Source: Streptomyces sp. WMMC500
GTDB lineage: Bacteria > Actinomycetota > Actinomycetes > Streptomycetales > Streptomycetaceae
Direction: 5' to 3'
Length of the DNA: 64,000 nt
Assembly (NCBI RefSeq): GCF_027497195.1
Contig: NZ_CP114905.1
Span: forward strand, 7,976,001-8,040,000
Under the pieces are notes generated by a model that saw only the letters and a program-made list of their open reading frames with translations, was not told the DNA's origin and did no database searches. The translations under genes were made by a program, and so were the position numbers. Positions 17,841-25,837 of the stretch are shown piece by piece. How positions within the stretch are numbered: the stretch's first letter is position 1; each line of letters opens with the position of its first letter.

Positions 17841-18440
17841 TCAGTCGGCACGCAGAGCGGGGAGGATCACTGCGTCGACGAATCGGACGAGAAAGTCGCT
17901 GCTTGCCGAGGCGTCGTCGATGAGCGGCCGGGACAGCGCGGCGCCCAGCATCATGTGCGGGACGAACTCCGCGGCGGGGACCCCCGCGGCCAGCTCGCCG
18001 CGCCCGACGGCGCGGTCGATCATGGCCCGGAAGGCGGCCAGTTCCGGCTCGACCATGACGTGCCGCATGGCTTGCTGCAGCTCCGTGTTCGACTGCTGGG
18101 CGAATGCGACGGCGCGGAGCAGGGCCGTGTCCTTCTCCGCGTCCTGGCAGACACCCTCGGCGAGCTGCACGAGATCCCCGCGCAGCGTGCCGGTGTCGAT
18201 CATGGCCGTCCGCACCGGCTTGCCGTGCCGGAGCGCCGTGGCGACCAAGTGAGGCTTGGAGTGCCACTGGCGGTAGAGGGTGGCCTTGCTCGACCGTGTA
18301 CGAGCCGCGACCGCGTCCATGGTGAGGGCCTCGTAGCCGACCTCGCGCAGTTGGTCGAGCACGGCTTCGAAGAGCTCGTGCTCGCGCTCGGCGCTCAGCC
18401 GGCTCCGGCGCCCGGTGGTGACGGCGTCCTGCACGACCAT
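17841..18440 (-). CDS. TetR-family repressor of the mmpL gene
   Basis: A 199-aa regulator. The start at 18440 is chosen for the GGGGAGGGGG ribosome site; an upstream ATG at 18488 would lie across the operator. The HTH is ALTMDAVAARTRSSKATLYR (residues about 40-60), and the C-terminal ligand-binding domain is helical. It precedes mmpL in the same direction, and a perfect palindrome lies just upstream of its start. This is typical of a ligand-responsive repressor controlling itself and an efflux pump. Confidence 0.92.
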   Translation of the reverse strand: MVVQDAVTTGRRSRLSAEREHELFEAVLDQLREVGYEALTMDAVAARTRSSKATLYRQWHSKPHLVATALRHGKPVRTAMIDTGTLRGDLVQLAEGVCQDAEKDTALLRAVAFAQQSNTELQQAMRHVMVEPELAAFRAMIDRAVGRGELAAGVPAAEFVPHMMLGAALSRPLIDDASASSDFLVRFVDAVILPALRAD

Positions 18441-18464
18441 CGGGCCCCCTCCCCAGTCAGCGGA

Positions 18465-18479
18465 ACGAAACGGTTTCGT
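18465..18479. promoter_or_regulatory. TetR operator candidate
   Basis: A perfect 15-bp palindrome ACGAAACGGTTTCGT lies 25 nt upstream of the tetR start. Its size and position fit the binding site of a TetR dimer that represses its own operon. Confidence 0.6.
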
Positions 18480-18540
18480 ACACTCCAAAAAATGTAGCCG
18501 CTGTCAGGACCCGTTCACGCCAATCGGGGTGTGCTTTGCG

Positions 18541-19515
18541 TCACTCCGTGAAGACGACCCAGACGGGGCCGCGGGCGAAGCGCAGCCGCTCGCCGTCCGC
18601 GTCGGTGAACTCCGTGCCGTCACCGGCCGATTCGCGCTCCCACCTTGCCGGATACGACCTGCCTCCGCGCAGCACCTCCGCCTTCCCCGCGCCGACGGTC
18701 TCGGTGAAGGGGGAGACGTTGCCCGAGCCGTCCGTGAAGTCCGAGTCGCGGATCTCCACGTGCTGGACGACGACGGTCGCGGCCGACAATCGCCCGCCCG
18801 CCGCGGTGCCGGCCGGGCTGCCGTCGAACGAGACCAGCCAGCGCTTCGCGGTCGCGTCCCAGGTGAAGCCGAAGCTCGCGGCCGGGTACCGTACGGTCCG
18901 CTCGGTGGTGGCCCGGCCGCCCCGCGGCGGCGCGCCGAAGCGGAAGCCGATGTCCCGCGGGGAGTCCGCGTCCGGCGCCGCGGCCAGCGCCTTCCCGGGC
19001 CGTACGAAGAGGTTGTGCGGCGCGGGCCTGGCGGTGCCGCGTACGTACGCGTCGTCCGCCTCGCCGTGCGGCACGGGGAACAGGGGCGCCTCGTCGATGA
19101 GCGGGAGCAGGTCGGACTGCCCCCCGGAGAAGGCGAGCGCGGGCCTGCCGAACTGCTCCAGCAGTGCGAGGTCCGTCTCGCGGGCGCTGCGCACCGGACC
19201 GACCCGCTCCGGCTTGTGGGCGGCGTACACCGCGAGCAGCCGGCTGAGCCCCGCTTCCACCCGTTCGACGTAGACGATGTCCGCCCGCTCCAGGCCCGTC
19301 TGCGGGCGCGCAGGCGCGGCGTTGTCGATCTTCACGCCCAGCACCGGGCCACCGCGCGCCTCCAGTCCGGTGAAATACGAGCCGCTCTCCACCCTCTCCC
19401 GAGGTTTCCGTCCGTCGTCCGGGGTGCAACCGCCTGTGAGCAGCGGCGGCAGGAGCAGCGCCGCCGAAAGGACGGTCGCCGTACGCGCGCGGCGGGCTGT
19501 GCGGCTGGCGCCCAT
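18541..19515 (-). CDS. DUF3048 (YerB-like) lipoprotein
   Basis: A 324-aa exported lipoprotein. The start at 19515 yields a signal peptide ending in the lipobox LLTGGC (Cys30). The body has the DUF3048 features VLGVKIDNAAPARPQTGLER, YVERVEAGLSRLLAVYAAHK, RVGPVRSARETDLALLEQF and a C-terminal GPVWVVFTE strand. The family is related to Bacillus YerB, and its biochemical role is unsettled. It stands alone; the AT-rich upstream region carries a palindrome at 19564. Confidence 0.88.
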   Translation of the reverse strand: MGASRTARRARTATVLSAALLLPPLLTGGCTPDDGRKPRERVESGSYFTGLEARGGPVLGVKIDNAAPARPQTGLERADIVYVERVEAGLSRLLAVYAAHKPERVGPVRSARETDLALLEQFGRPALAFSGGQSDLLPLIDEAPLFPVPHGEADDAYVRGTARPAPHNLFVRPGKALAAAPDADSPRDIGFRFGAPPRGGRATTERTVRYPAASFGFTWDATAKRWLVSFDGSPAGTAAGGRLSAATVVVQHVEIRDSDFTDGSGNVSPFTETVGAGKAEVLRGGRSYPARWERESAGDGTEFTDADGERLRFARGPVWVVFTE

Positions 19516-19563
19516 GGCGTCCCTTTCCGGGAAGAAATTCACTCTTATTTAATGCTTTGTCAT

Positions 19564-19575
19564 GATTCTAGAATC
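19564..19575. promoter_or_regulatory. Palindrome GATTCTAGAATC in AT-rich promoter
   Basis: A 12-bp perfect palindrome lies in an unusually AT-rich stretch (19535-19580), 49 nt upstream of the DUF3048 lipoprotein gene. It is a probable operator for an unknown regulator. The rest of 19516-19796 shows no gene. Confidence 0.4.
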
Positions 19576-19796
19576 GATCCGGCGGCCGGATAACGGCGGG
19601 CGTCTCCGGGTTCGAGTCGTTACCCTGTGGAAACGGACAACCCCGGCCACGGGGAAGGGCCGACAGCCTCGGACCGTCCGCGAGCCAAGCCGGCGCCACC
19701 GCGTCCGAACTGCCCACCCGAGCAGCCCGGGGTGTCCCGCCGACACCCGCCGCCCAGGCAAGGCTGACCAGTTCACACGACCCGGAGGAGTGCACC

Positions 19797-19985
19797 GTGA
19801 CAACAGAAGCCGCACCGGAACGGGACGCAGAGCCCGCCCCACGGTGGCCCCCGCGCCCGCCGGCGGGCGAGGAGTCCCTGAGCAGCCTGGACGTGTGGGC
19901 GCGCTCCGCCCCCATCCGGCTCGCCGGGTACGAGGACGATCCGGCCGACACCGCCGAGCTGCACATCCTGCGCGGCATCGACTGA
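19797..19985 (+). CDS. Small conserved-looking protein of 62 aa, function unknown
   Basis: The GTG at 19797 has a strong GGAGGAG site 6 nt upstream, better than most neighbours. The N-terminus is Pro/Glu-rich and apparently disordered. The C-terminal half SLSSLDVWARSAPIRLAGYE is amphipathic and is followed by an acidic stretch ending HILRGID. I believe similar short proteins occur in other streptomycetes, but I cannot assign a family. It has no signal peptide or membrane segment. It converges with the pnt operon and is followed by a hairpin. A peptide-precursor role is possible, but no modifying enzymes are nearby. Confidence 0.6.
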   Translation: MTTEAAPERDAEPAPRWPPRPPAGEESLSSLDVWARSAPIRLAGYEDDPADTAELHILRGID

Positions 19986-20000
19986 CCCGGCCGGGCCTCC

Positions 20001-20022
20001 GGAGCCCGCACTCCCGGGCTCC
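20001..20022. terminator. Hairpin between the small gene and pntB
   Basis: An 8-bp stem GGAGCCCG/CGGGCTCC with a 6-nt loop fills the gap between the convergent genes, ending right at the pntB stop. It may act in both directions. Confidence 0.55.
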
Positions 20023-21435
20023 CTAGCCGACGAAGGCGCGGACCGCGGTCTTCAGATCGGCCAGCCCCTTCTTGGCGTCGGTGAAGAACATCCCGGTGTT
20101 CTCCGCGGTGTAGAGCTCGTTGTCGATGCCCGCGTACCCGTGGCCCATCGACCGCTTGATCACCACCACGTTCTTGGCCCGGTCCACGTCCAGGATCGGC
20201 ATGCCCGAGATCGCGTTGCCCGGCCGCCGCGCGGCCGGGTTGGTGACGTCGTTGGCGCCGATCACCAGCGCCACGTCCGCCTGCGGGAACTCCGGGTTCG
20301 CCTCCTCCATCTCCTTGAGCTGCGGATAGGGCACGTTGGCCTCGGCCAGCAGCACGTTCATGTGCCCCGGCATCCGGCCGGCCACCGGGTGGATCGCGTA
20401 CGTGACGTCCACGCCGTGCTCCTCCAGCAGGTCCGCCAGCTCGCCCAGCTCGTGCTGCGCCTGCGCCGCCGCCAGCCCGTACCCCGGCACGATGACGACC
20501 TTCCCCGCGTATGCGAGCTGGATCGCCACGTCGTCGGCGGAGACCGGGCGCACGTGCGTGTCCCCGTCCGCGCCCTGGGCCGCGGCGTCGTCGCCCGTGC
20601 CGAAGCCGCCCACGATAATGGCCGGAATCGAGCGGTTCATGGCGTCTGCCATCAGTTTGGTGAGGATCGTGCCCGAGGCGCCGACGAGTGCGCCGGCGAT
20701 GATCAGCGCCGGCTCGTTCAGCACGAAGCCGGCCATGCCGACCGCCGTGCCGGTGAAGGCGTTGAGCAGCGAGATGACCACGGGCATGTCCGCGCCGCCG
20801 ATCGGCAGCACCATCGTCACGCCGAACACCAGCCCCGCCACGGTGAGCAGCGTCAGCGCCGCGATGCTGCCCGGGTCGGCCACCAGCCAGACCCCCGAGC
20901 CGGCGAAGACCAGCGCGAGCGCGGCGTTCAGCGCCCGGGTGCCCGGCAGGACGATCGGCCTGCCGGGGACCAGGCCCTGCAGCTTCCCGGCGGCGACCAG
21001 CGAGCCGGAGAACGTGATGGCGCCGATGAGGATGTCGATGCCGCCCGGCACGGTGGTGCGCGCGCCGAGGTCTTCCGGGTGCGCGTGCTGGAGCACCTCG
21101 ACGATGGCCAGCAGCGCGGCGGCGCCGCCGCCGACCGCGTTGAACAGACTCACCAACTGCGGCATCGCGGTCATCTCGACGGTACGGGCCAGGTACAGCC
21201 CGGCGCCGGAGCCGACGATCGTCGCGGAGAGCAGCACCAGCCAGCCGGTGGCGGTGATGTCCCCGCGCTCCGCCAGCAGCACCGCGGTCGCGGCGACGGC
21301 CACCGCCATGGCACCGGCCGACAGGGTGTTGCCGCGGCGGGCGGTGGCGGGGGAGTTCATCAGCCGCAGGCCGAGGACGAAGCACGCGGCGGCGGCCAGC
21401 AGGACGTACCGTACGGCGGTCTCCAGGTCGCTCAC
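20023..21435 (-). CDS. pntB: NAD(P) transhydrogenase subunit beta
   Basis: A 470-aa subunit of the proton-translocating transhydrogenase, which transfers hydride from NADH to NADP+ using the proton gradient. Residues about 1-265 are membrane helices (domain II). The C-terminal domain III binds NADP(H), with IVPGYGLAAAQAQHELGELA, HPVAGRMPGHMNVLLAEANV, VIGANDVTNPAAR and the lid loop KRSMGHGYAGIDNELY. Length and motifs match the family. Its GTG start overlaps the pntA2 stop by 4 nt (GTGA), so all three genes are coupled. Confidence 0.97.
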   Translation of the reverse strand: MSDLETAVRYVLLAAAACFVLGLRLMNSPATARRGNTLSAGAMAVAVAATAVLLAERGDITATGWLVLLSATIVGSGAGLYLARTVEMTAMPQLVSLFNAVGGGAAALLAIVEVLQHAHPEDLGARTTVPGGIDILIGAITFSGSLVAAGKLQGLVPGRPIVLPGTRALNAALALVFAGSGVWLVADPGSIAALTLLTVAGLVFGVTMVLPIGGADMPVVISLLNAFTGTAVGMAGFVLNEPALIIAGALVGASGTILTKLMADAMNRSIPAIIVGGFGTGDDAAAQGADGDTHVRPVSADDVAIQLAYAGKVVIVPGYGLAAAQAQHELGELADLLEEHGVDVTYAIHPVAGRMPGHMNVLLAEANVPYPQLKEMEEANPEFPQADVALVIGANDVTNPAARRPGNAISGMPILDVDRAKNVVVIKRSMGHGYAGIDNELYTAENTGMFFTDAKKGLADLKTAVRAFVG

Positions 21436-21749
21436 TTCGCCGCACCTCCCCGGGCGGCGCCCGGCACCGGCCGGGCGCGGAACATGTGCAGCATCCGGTC
21501 CGTGACGACGTATCCGCCGACGACGTTCATCGCGCCGAACGCGACGGCCACGAACGCCAGGGCGTACTCCAGCGGGTCGTCGGCCAGGGACGTCACCAGC
21601 ATCGCGCCGATCAGCACGATCCCGTGGATGGAGTTGGCGCCGGACATCAGCGGCGTGTGCAGCGTCGCCGGCACCTTGCTGATCACTTCGAAGCCGACCA
21701 GCACGCTGAGCACGAAGATCGTGACGGCGGTGAGCAGATCGAGGTTCAC
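21432..21749 (-). CDS. pntA2: NAD(P) transhydrogenase subunit alpha part 2
   Basis: A 105-aa membrane subunit with three or four helices, including GANSIHGIVLIGAMLV and AFGAMNVVGGYVVTDRML. In three-gene systems it supplies the part of domain II that is fused to the NAD domain in E. coli PntA. It overlaps both neighbours by 4 nt. The GTG start at 21749 is fixed by that overlap. Confidence 0.96.
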   Translation of the reverse strand: MNLDLLTAVTIFVLSVLVGFEVISKVPATLHTPLMSGANSIHGIVLIGAMLVTSLADDPLEYALAFVAVAFGAMNVVGGYVVTDRMLHMFRARPVPGAARGGAAK

Positions 21750-22903
21750 CGGTTCTCTCCGTTCTGCGGGGCGACCGCGGCGCTGACGACCTCGCCGCCG
21801 TGCGCGACGACCACGCCGGCCTGGATGTCGTCGTCGAGGTCGATGTGCACCGCCCCGTCGGCCACCAGGTGCGCCAGCAGCGCGCTGAGGTTGCGGGCGT
21901 ACGCGGTGGACGCGGCCGTCGCCATCACCGACGGCAGGTTGCCCGCGCCGATCAGCGTCACGCCGCCGGCGAGCACCGCCGTCTTGTCCGGCTCGGACAG
22001 CTCCACGTTGCCGCCGAGTTCGCTGGCGGCCATGTCCACCACCACCGAGCCGGGGCGCATCTGCTCCAGCGCCGCCGCCGTGACCATCAGCGGCGGCTTG
22101 CGGCCGGGCACCCGCGCGGTGGTGATCACCACGTCGAAGCGGGGGATCGCCGCCTCCAGCGCGGCCAACTGCGCCCGCTGCTCCTCCTCGGTGAGCACGC
22201 GGGCGTAGCCGCCCTCGCCCGCGGCCGAGGCCACGCCCGGGAGCTGAAGGAACTTCGCGCCCAGCGACTCGATCTCGCCCTGCGCCGCGGGCCGTACGTC
22301 GTAGGCGGTGACGACCGCGCCGAGCCGGCGGGCGGTGGCGATGGCCTGCAGCCCGGCGACGCCCGCGCCGAGGACGAGAACGGCGGCGGGCTTCGAGGTG
22401 CCCGCCGCCGTCGTCAGCATCGGAAAGTACCGGTCGTAGTTGTCGGCGGCGAGGAGCACCGCCTTGTATCCCGCGACGTTGGCCTGGGAGGTCAGCGCGT
22501 CCATCGTCTGGGCCCGGCTGAGCGTACGGGGCAGCAGGTCGAGGCTGACGACGGTCACCCCCCGGGCGGCCAGCTCGCCGATCAGGGTGGCCTGGCGGAG
22601 CGGGTCGAGCATGCCGATGAGCGTCTGGCCGGAGCGCAGCGCGGCGGCGGTCTCGCGGTCGGGCGGGGCGACGCAGAGCACGACGTCGGCGCGGCGGATC
22701 AGTTCGTCCACGCCGACGACCTCGGCCTCGGTGGCCGCGTAGTCGGCGTCGGTGAACCAGGCGCTCGCGCCCGCGCCGGTCTCGACGAGGACGTCGACAC
22801 CCGACCGGCGCACACGGGTGACGACTTCGGGGGTGAGGGCGACGCGGCGTTCGTCGGGCGCGCGCTCCCTCAGGACCCCCGCTGTGACGGCTTGGGCTCC
22901 CAT
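21746..22903 (-). CDS. pntA1: NAD(P) transhydrogenase subunit alpha part 1
   Basis: A 385-aa soluble domain I that binds NAD(H). The start at 22903 (MGAQAVTAGVLRE) aligns with the usual N-terminus. ERRVALTPEVV and the nucleotide-binding GAGVAGLQAIATARRLGA are present, as is the RQD-loop region (LTSQANVAGYKAVLLAA). It is the first gene of the pntA1-A2-B operon, which supplies NADPH for biosynthesis and redox defence. The 245-nt upstream region contains an 18-bp tandem repeat but no clear operator. Confidence 0.96.
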   Translation of the reverse strand: MGAQAVTAGVLRERAPDERRVALTPEVVTRVRRSGVDVLVETGAGASAWFTDADYAATEAEVVGVDELIRRADVVLCVAPPDRETAAALRSGQTLIGMLDPLRQATLIGELAARGVTVVSLDLLPRTLSRAQTMDALTSQANVAGYKAVLLAADNYDRYFPMLTTAAGTSKPAAVLVLGAGVAGLQAIATARRLGAVVTAYDVRPAAQGEIESLGAKFLQLPGVASAAGEGGYARVLTEEEQRAQLAALEAAIPRFDVVITTARVPGRKPPLMVTAAALEQMRPGSVVVDMAASELGGNVELSEPDKTAVLAGGVTLIGAGNLPSVMATAASTAYARNLSALLAHLVADGAVHIDLDDDIQAGVVVAHGGEVVSAAVAPQNGENR

Positions 22904-23037
22904 GCTTCTCGCTCCCTCTCGGGCGAATGCGGGCGACCTCAGGGTGCTGCCCGCGGTGCGCGGTGGGGACACCTCGGGCGGGCGGCGATGCGGTGCGGTG
23001 GTGCCGGGACGGGCACGCTATCGGATAACCGTCCCGC

Positions 23038-23073
23038 GCGGACCGCCCCGGACGTGCGGACCGCCCCCGACGT
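23038..23073. repeat. 18-bp tandem duplication upstream of pntA1
   Basis: Two copies of GCGGACCGCCCCGGACGT differing at one base, with the start of a third copy following. They lie in the intergenic region between the pnt operon and the merR gene. They may be replication slippage or a regulator's direct repeat; nothing further can be said. Confidence 0.5.
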
Positions 23074-23147
23074 GCGGGGCGACCACGCGGCCGCGGGGGG
23101 AGCGAGGGCCGTGCGGGAACGCCGTGCGCGAACGCCGTGCGCGGGGC

Positions 23148-23609
23148 CTACGGGCCGTGCGGGCCCCGGCCGGCGGCCGGGCCGGTGCCGACGGGGAGGT
23201 CGTCCAGGCGCTCCCCGTCCGCGAGCCGGCGCACGAGGGTCTGGAAGTTGGGGCAGCGGGTGAAGTCGTGCGCCTCGCACTCCAGCGCGTGGTCGATCAT
23301 CGCCGCCGACCGCTCGATCTCCCGCATCCGCTCCCGGAGCTCCGCCCGGTGCCGCTCCAGCAGCGTGTGCCGGTCGCCGGGGCCCTGCGCGGCGAACAGC
23401 TCGCGCAGTTGCTCCAGGCTGAGCCCGCCGCGCTTGCCGCCGATGATCATGGCGACCCGCGAGACGTGCTCGGAGGTGTAGCGCCGGCGGCCGTTCACGC
23501 GCGCGGCCGGGGTGAGCAGCCCCCTGGCCTCCCAGTGCCGCAGCACGTGGGCGGCGAGGCCGAAGCGCCCGGCCAGCTCGCCGATCGTCATGGACTCGCT
23601 TGACTTCAT
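23148..23609 (-). CDS. MerR-family regulator
   Basis: A 153-aa regulator. The HTH is MTIGELAGRFGLAAHVLRHW, followed by the wing (GRRRYTSEHVSRVAMI) and a coiled-coil dimer helix. There is one Cys pair region near the C-terminus (CEAHDFTRCPNF). The start at 23609 (MKSSES) fits the family but has no clear ribosome site and overlaps the operator, so translation may be leaderless; a start at 23591 is the alternative. It is divergent from the flavin oxidoreductase, which it probably controls by the MerR promoter-twisting mechanism. Confidence 0.9.
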   Translation of the reverse strand: MKSSESMTIGELAGRFGLAAHVLRHWEARGLLTPAARVNGRRRYTSEHVSRVAMIIGGKRGGLSLEQLRELFAAQGPGDRHTLLERHRAELRERMREIERSAAMIDHALECEAHDFTRCPNFQTLVRRLADGERLDDLPVGTGPAAGRGPHGP

Positions 23610-23623
23610 GTTGACATTAACTT
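23602..23623. promoter_or_regulatory. MerR operator overlapping the divergent start
   Basis: An imperfect inverted repeat GACTTCATGT-TG-ACATTAACTT (7 of 10 positions paired) is centred at 23612. TTGACT at 23600 and TTGACA at 23611 resemble -35 elements facing the oxidoreductase. The site covers the merR start codon. Confidence 0.5.
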
Positions 23624-23658
23624 GCAGAGTGGGCGCGGAGTCAAGGAGAGGACGACCC

Positions 23659-24618
23659 ATGTACGACGTGATCATCGTGGGCGGCGGGCCCGCCGGCCTG
23701 GCCGCCGCCCTCACCCTCGGCCGCTCGCGGCGCCGCACGCTCGTGCTCGACGCCGGCGAGGGGCGCAACGCGCCCGCCGCCGCCGTGCACAACTTCCTCA
23801 CCCGCGACGGCACGCCCCCCGCCGAGCTGCGCCGCGTCGCCCGCGCGCAGCTCGGCGCGTACCCCGACGTGGAGCTGCGGCACGCCGCCGTGGCGGACGC
23901 GGTGCGGACTCCCGACGGGGCGTACCGGGTGGCCGAGGCCGGCGGCGGCGCCGTCGACGGGCGCCGGCTGCTGCTGGCCACCGGGGTGGTCGACGAGTTG
24001 CCCGACGTCCCCGGAGTCGCCCCGCTGTGGGGCAGGTCGGTGCTGCACTGCCCGTACTGCCACGGCTTCGAGGTCTCCGGCCGCCGCGTCGCCGTCCTCG
24101 GCGCCGGGCCCGGGCACGTGCGCCTCGCGCTGCACCTGCTGCACTTCACCGCCGACGTCGTCCTCCTCGCCGGCGCCGCGCCGCTGCCCGACGGGCAGCG
24201 CGACCTGCTCGACGCGCACGGCGTCGCGGTGCGCCGCGAGCCCGTCGCGCGGCTGGAGGGCGCCGGGGGGCGGCTGGAGCAGGTCCGCTTCGAGGGCGGC
24301 GAGCCGCTGGCGCGGGACGCGGTGTTCGCCGGCGGCGCGCTGCGCGAGCGCTCCGGGCTGCCGGAGAAGCTGGGCTGCCCGCTACTGCCCGACAGGCTCG
24401 TCGAGGTCGACGAGTTCGGGCGTACGGGCGTGGCCGGCGTGTACGCGGCCGGGGACATGGCGCACCGCGCGACCGTCCCCGTGCCGGTGGCCGCAGTCGT
24501 CGCCGCGGCCGCCGCGGGTACGGTCGCGGGCGCCGCGCTCGACCAGGACCTGCTGAGCGAGGAGTACGGGCTGCCCGACCCGTTCCCGAAGGCCCCCGCG
24601 GCTGCGCCGGCCGGGTGA
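23659..24618 (+). CDS. FAD-dependent thioredoxin-reductase-like oxidoreductase
   Basis: A 319-aa flavoprotein starting at 23659 after AAGGAGAGG. The FAD site VIIVGGGPAGLAAALTLGRS is at the N-terminus. The redox pair is HCPYCHGFEV near residue 132-138, and the NAD(P) site is VAVLGAGPGHVRLALHLL, where the third Gly is changed to His. The C-terminal FAD motif is GVYAAGDMAH. It is a low-molecular-weight thioredoxin-reductase type enzyme, but no thioredoxin gene is adjacent, so its partner may be another thiol or a small molecule. It is controlled from a region shared with merR. Confidence 0.9.
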   Translation: MYDVIIVGGGPAGLAAALTLGRSRRRTLVLDAGEGRNAPAAAVHNFLTRDGTPPAELRRVARAQLGAYPDVELRHAAVADAVRTPDGAYRVAEAGGGAVDGRRLLLATGVVDELPDVPGVAPLWGRSVLHCPYCHGFEVSGRRVAVLGAGPGHVRLALHLLHFTADVVLLAGAAPLPDGQRDLLDAHGVAVRREPVARLEGAGGRLEQVRFEGGEPLARDAVFAGGALRERSGLPEKLGCPLLPDRLVEVDEFGRTGVAGVYAAGDMAHRATVPVPVAAVVAAAAAGTVAGAALDQDLLSEEYGLPDPFPKAPAAAPAG

Positions 24619-24672
24619 GGGCGTCCGATTCGTTCAAGACCCGCCGCCCGCCCCGTTCCTAGGCTCGGGGGC

Positions 24673-25065
24673 ATGACCGCACGATTCGACGCCATCGGAA
24701 TGGTGACCGCCGACATGGCCGCCACCCTCGCCTTCTACCGCCTGCTCGGCCTGGACATCCCCGCCGACGCCGACGGGCAGCCGCACGTCGAGGCGGCCCT
24801 GCCCGGCGGGGTGCGGCTGATGTGGGATTCGGAGGAGGCCGTCAGGTCCTTCGCGCCCGGGTTCGAACTGCCGACCGGGGAGGGCCGCATCGGGCTCGCC
24901 TTCCGCTGCGACGGCCCGGCGGACGTGGACGCGACGTACGCGATGCTCACGAAGGCGGGGTACGAGGGCGCGATGGTGCCCTGGGACGCGACCTGGGGCC
25001 AGCGGTACGCGCAGGTCCACGACCCGGACGGCAACGGCGTCGACCTCTTCGCCCCGCTGGGCTGA
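24673..25065 (+). CDS. VOC/glyoxalase-like protein
   Basis: A 130-aa protein with two beta-alpha-beta-beta-beta modules of the vicinal-oxygen-chelate fold: MVTADMAATLAFYRLLGLDI at the start, and a C-terminal QVHDPDGNGVDLFAPLG. The metal ligands (the His of HVEAALP and the Glu/Asp of the C-terminal strand) are plausible. Members include glyoxalases and antibiotic-binding proteins, and the role is unassigned. It follows the flavin oxidoreductase by 54 nt and may be cotranscribed. Confidence 0.85.
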   Translation: MTARFDAIGMVTADMAATLAFYRLLGLDIPADADGQPHVEAALPGGVRLMWDSEEAVRSFAPGFELPTGEGRIGLAFRCDGPADVDATYAMLTKAGYEGAMVPWDATWGQRYAQVHDPDGNGVDLFAPLG

Positions 25066-25076
25066 GCGCCGGGCCC

Positions 25077-25091
25077 CTCCCGCCGCGGGAG
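25077..25091. terminator. Small hairpin between convergent genes
   Basis: A stem CTCCCG/CGGGAG with a 3-nt loop lies in the 63-nt gap between the VOC gene and the AraC gene. It is short, so only a tentative call. Confidence 0.35.
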
Positions 25092-25128
25092 CGCGCCGCC
25101 GGGGTGCCGCCGCACCGCCCGCGTGCCG

Positions 25129-25809
25129 CTAGAGCAGCGCCGTCAGCGGCACCCCGGCCAGCGCCCGCATCTCGCGCGCCAGGTGCGCCTGGTCCGCGTA
25201 CCCCGCCAGTGCCGCCGCCCCGGCCGGCGGCGTGCCCGCGCGGGCCAGCGCCAGCGCGCGGTTCATCCGCAGCACCCGGGCCAGCGTCTTCGGCCCGTAC
25301 CCGAACACCGCGAGGCTGCGCCGGTGCAATTGCCGCTCGCCCAGCCCCACCGCCCCCGCCACCTCGGCCACCGGCCGGCCCGCGGCCAGCGCCGCGACGA
25401 CCGCGGGCACGTACGGCTCCGGCGGCTCCGCGTCCGCCAGCCGCGTCCGCGCCAGCGCCTCCAGCGCCGCCCCCGGATCCGCCGCCACCGCCACCCGCTC
25501 CGCCGCCAGCCGGGCCCGCCGCTCGCCCCACAGGTCCGCCAGCGGCACCCGCAGGTTCCGCAGCTCGTGCGCGGGCGCGCCCAGCACCGCCGGGCCCTGC
25601 CCGGGGGCGAAGCGCAGCCCGGTGTACGTGTCGCCCACGGCGCCGGCGCCGACGTGCGCCCGGGTGTCGGGGCCGGCGACGAGCAGCCCCGCCGGCGTGA
25701 GGATCAGGTCGGTGCCGCCGTCCGGCAGCACCCGGTACGGGCCCGGGCGGACGTCCCTGCGGTGCCAGACGACCGCGCCCGGGAGCAGCGCGGGCCTCTC
25801 CTCGTACAT
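25129..25809 (-). CDS. AraC-family regulator
   Basis: A 226-aa protein. The ATG at 25809 is chosen because the frame upstream overlaps the divergent glycosylase gene. The N-terminal half is a small sensor domain ([20 protein letters not shown]), as in DUF6597-type regulators. The C-terminal half has two HTHs ([20 protein letters not shown] and [20 protein letters not shown]). Its start is only 28 nt from the divergent fpg/nei-like start, so both share one promoter region and it may sense DNA damage, by analogy with Ada-type regulators. Confidence 0.88.
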   Translation of the reverse strand: MYEERPALLPGAVVWHRRDVRPGPYRVLPDGGTDLILTPAGLLVAGPDTRAHVGAGAVGDTYTGLRFAPGQGPAVLGAPAHELRNLRVPLADLWGERRARLAAERVAVAADPGAALEALARTRLADAEPPEPYVPAVVAALAAGRPVAEVAGAVGLGERQLHRRSLAVFGYGPKTLARVLRMNRALALARAGTPPAGAAALAGYADQAHLAREMRALAGVPLTALL

Positions 25810-25837
25810 CGCTCCAGGATGCCGCAGACTGGAGGAC

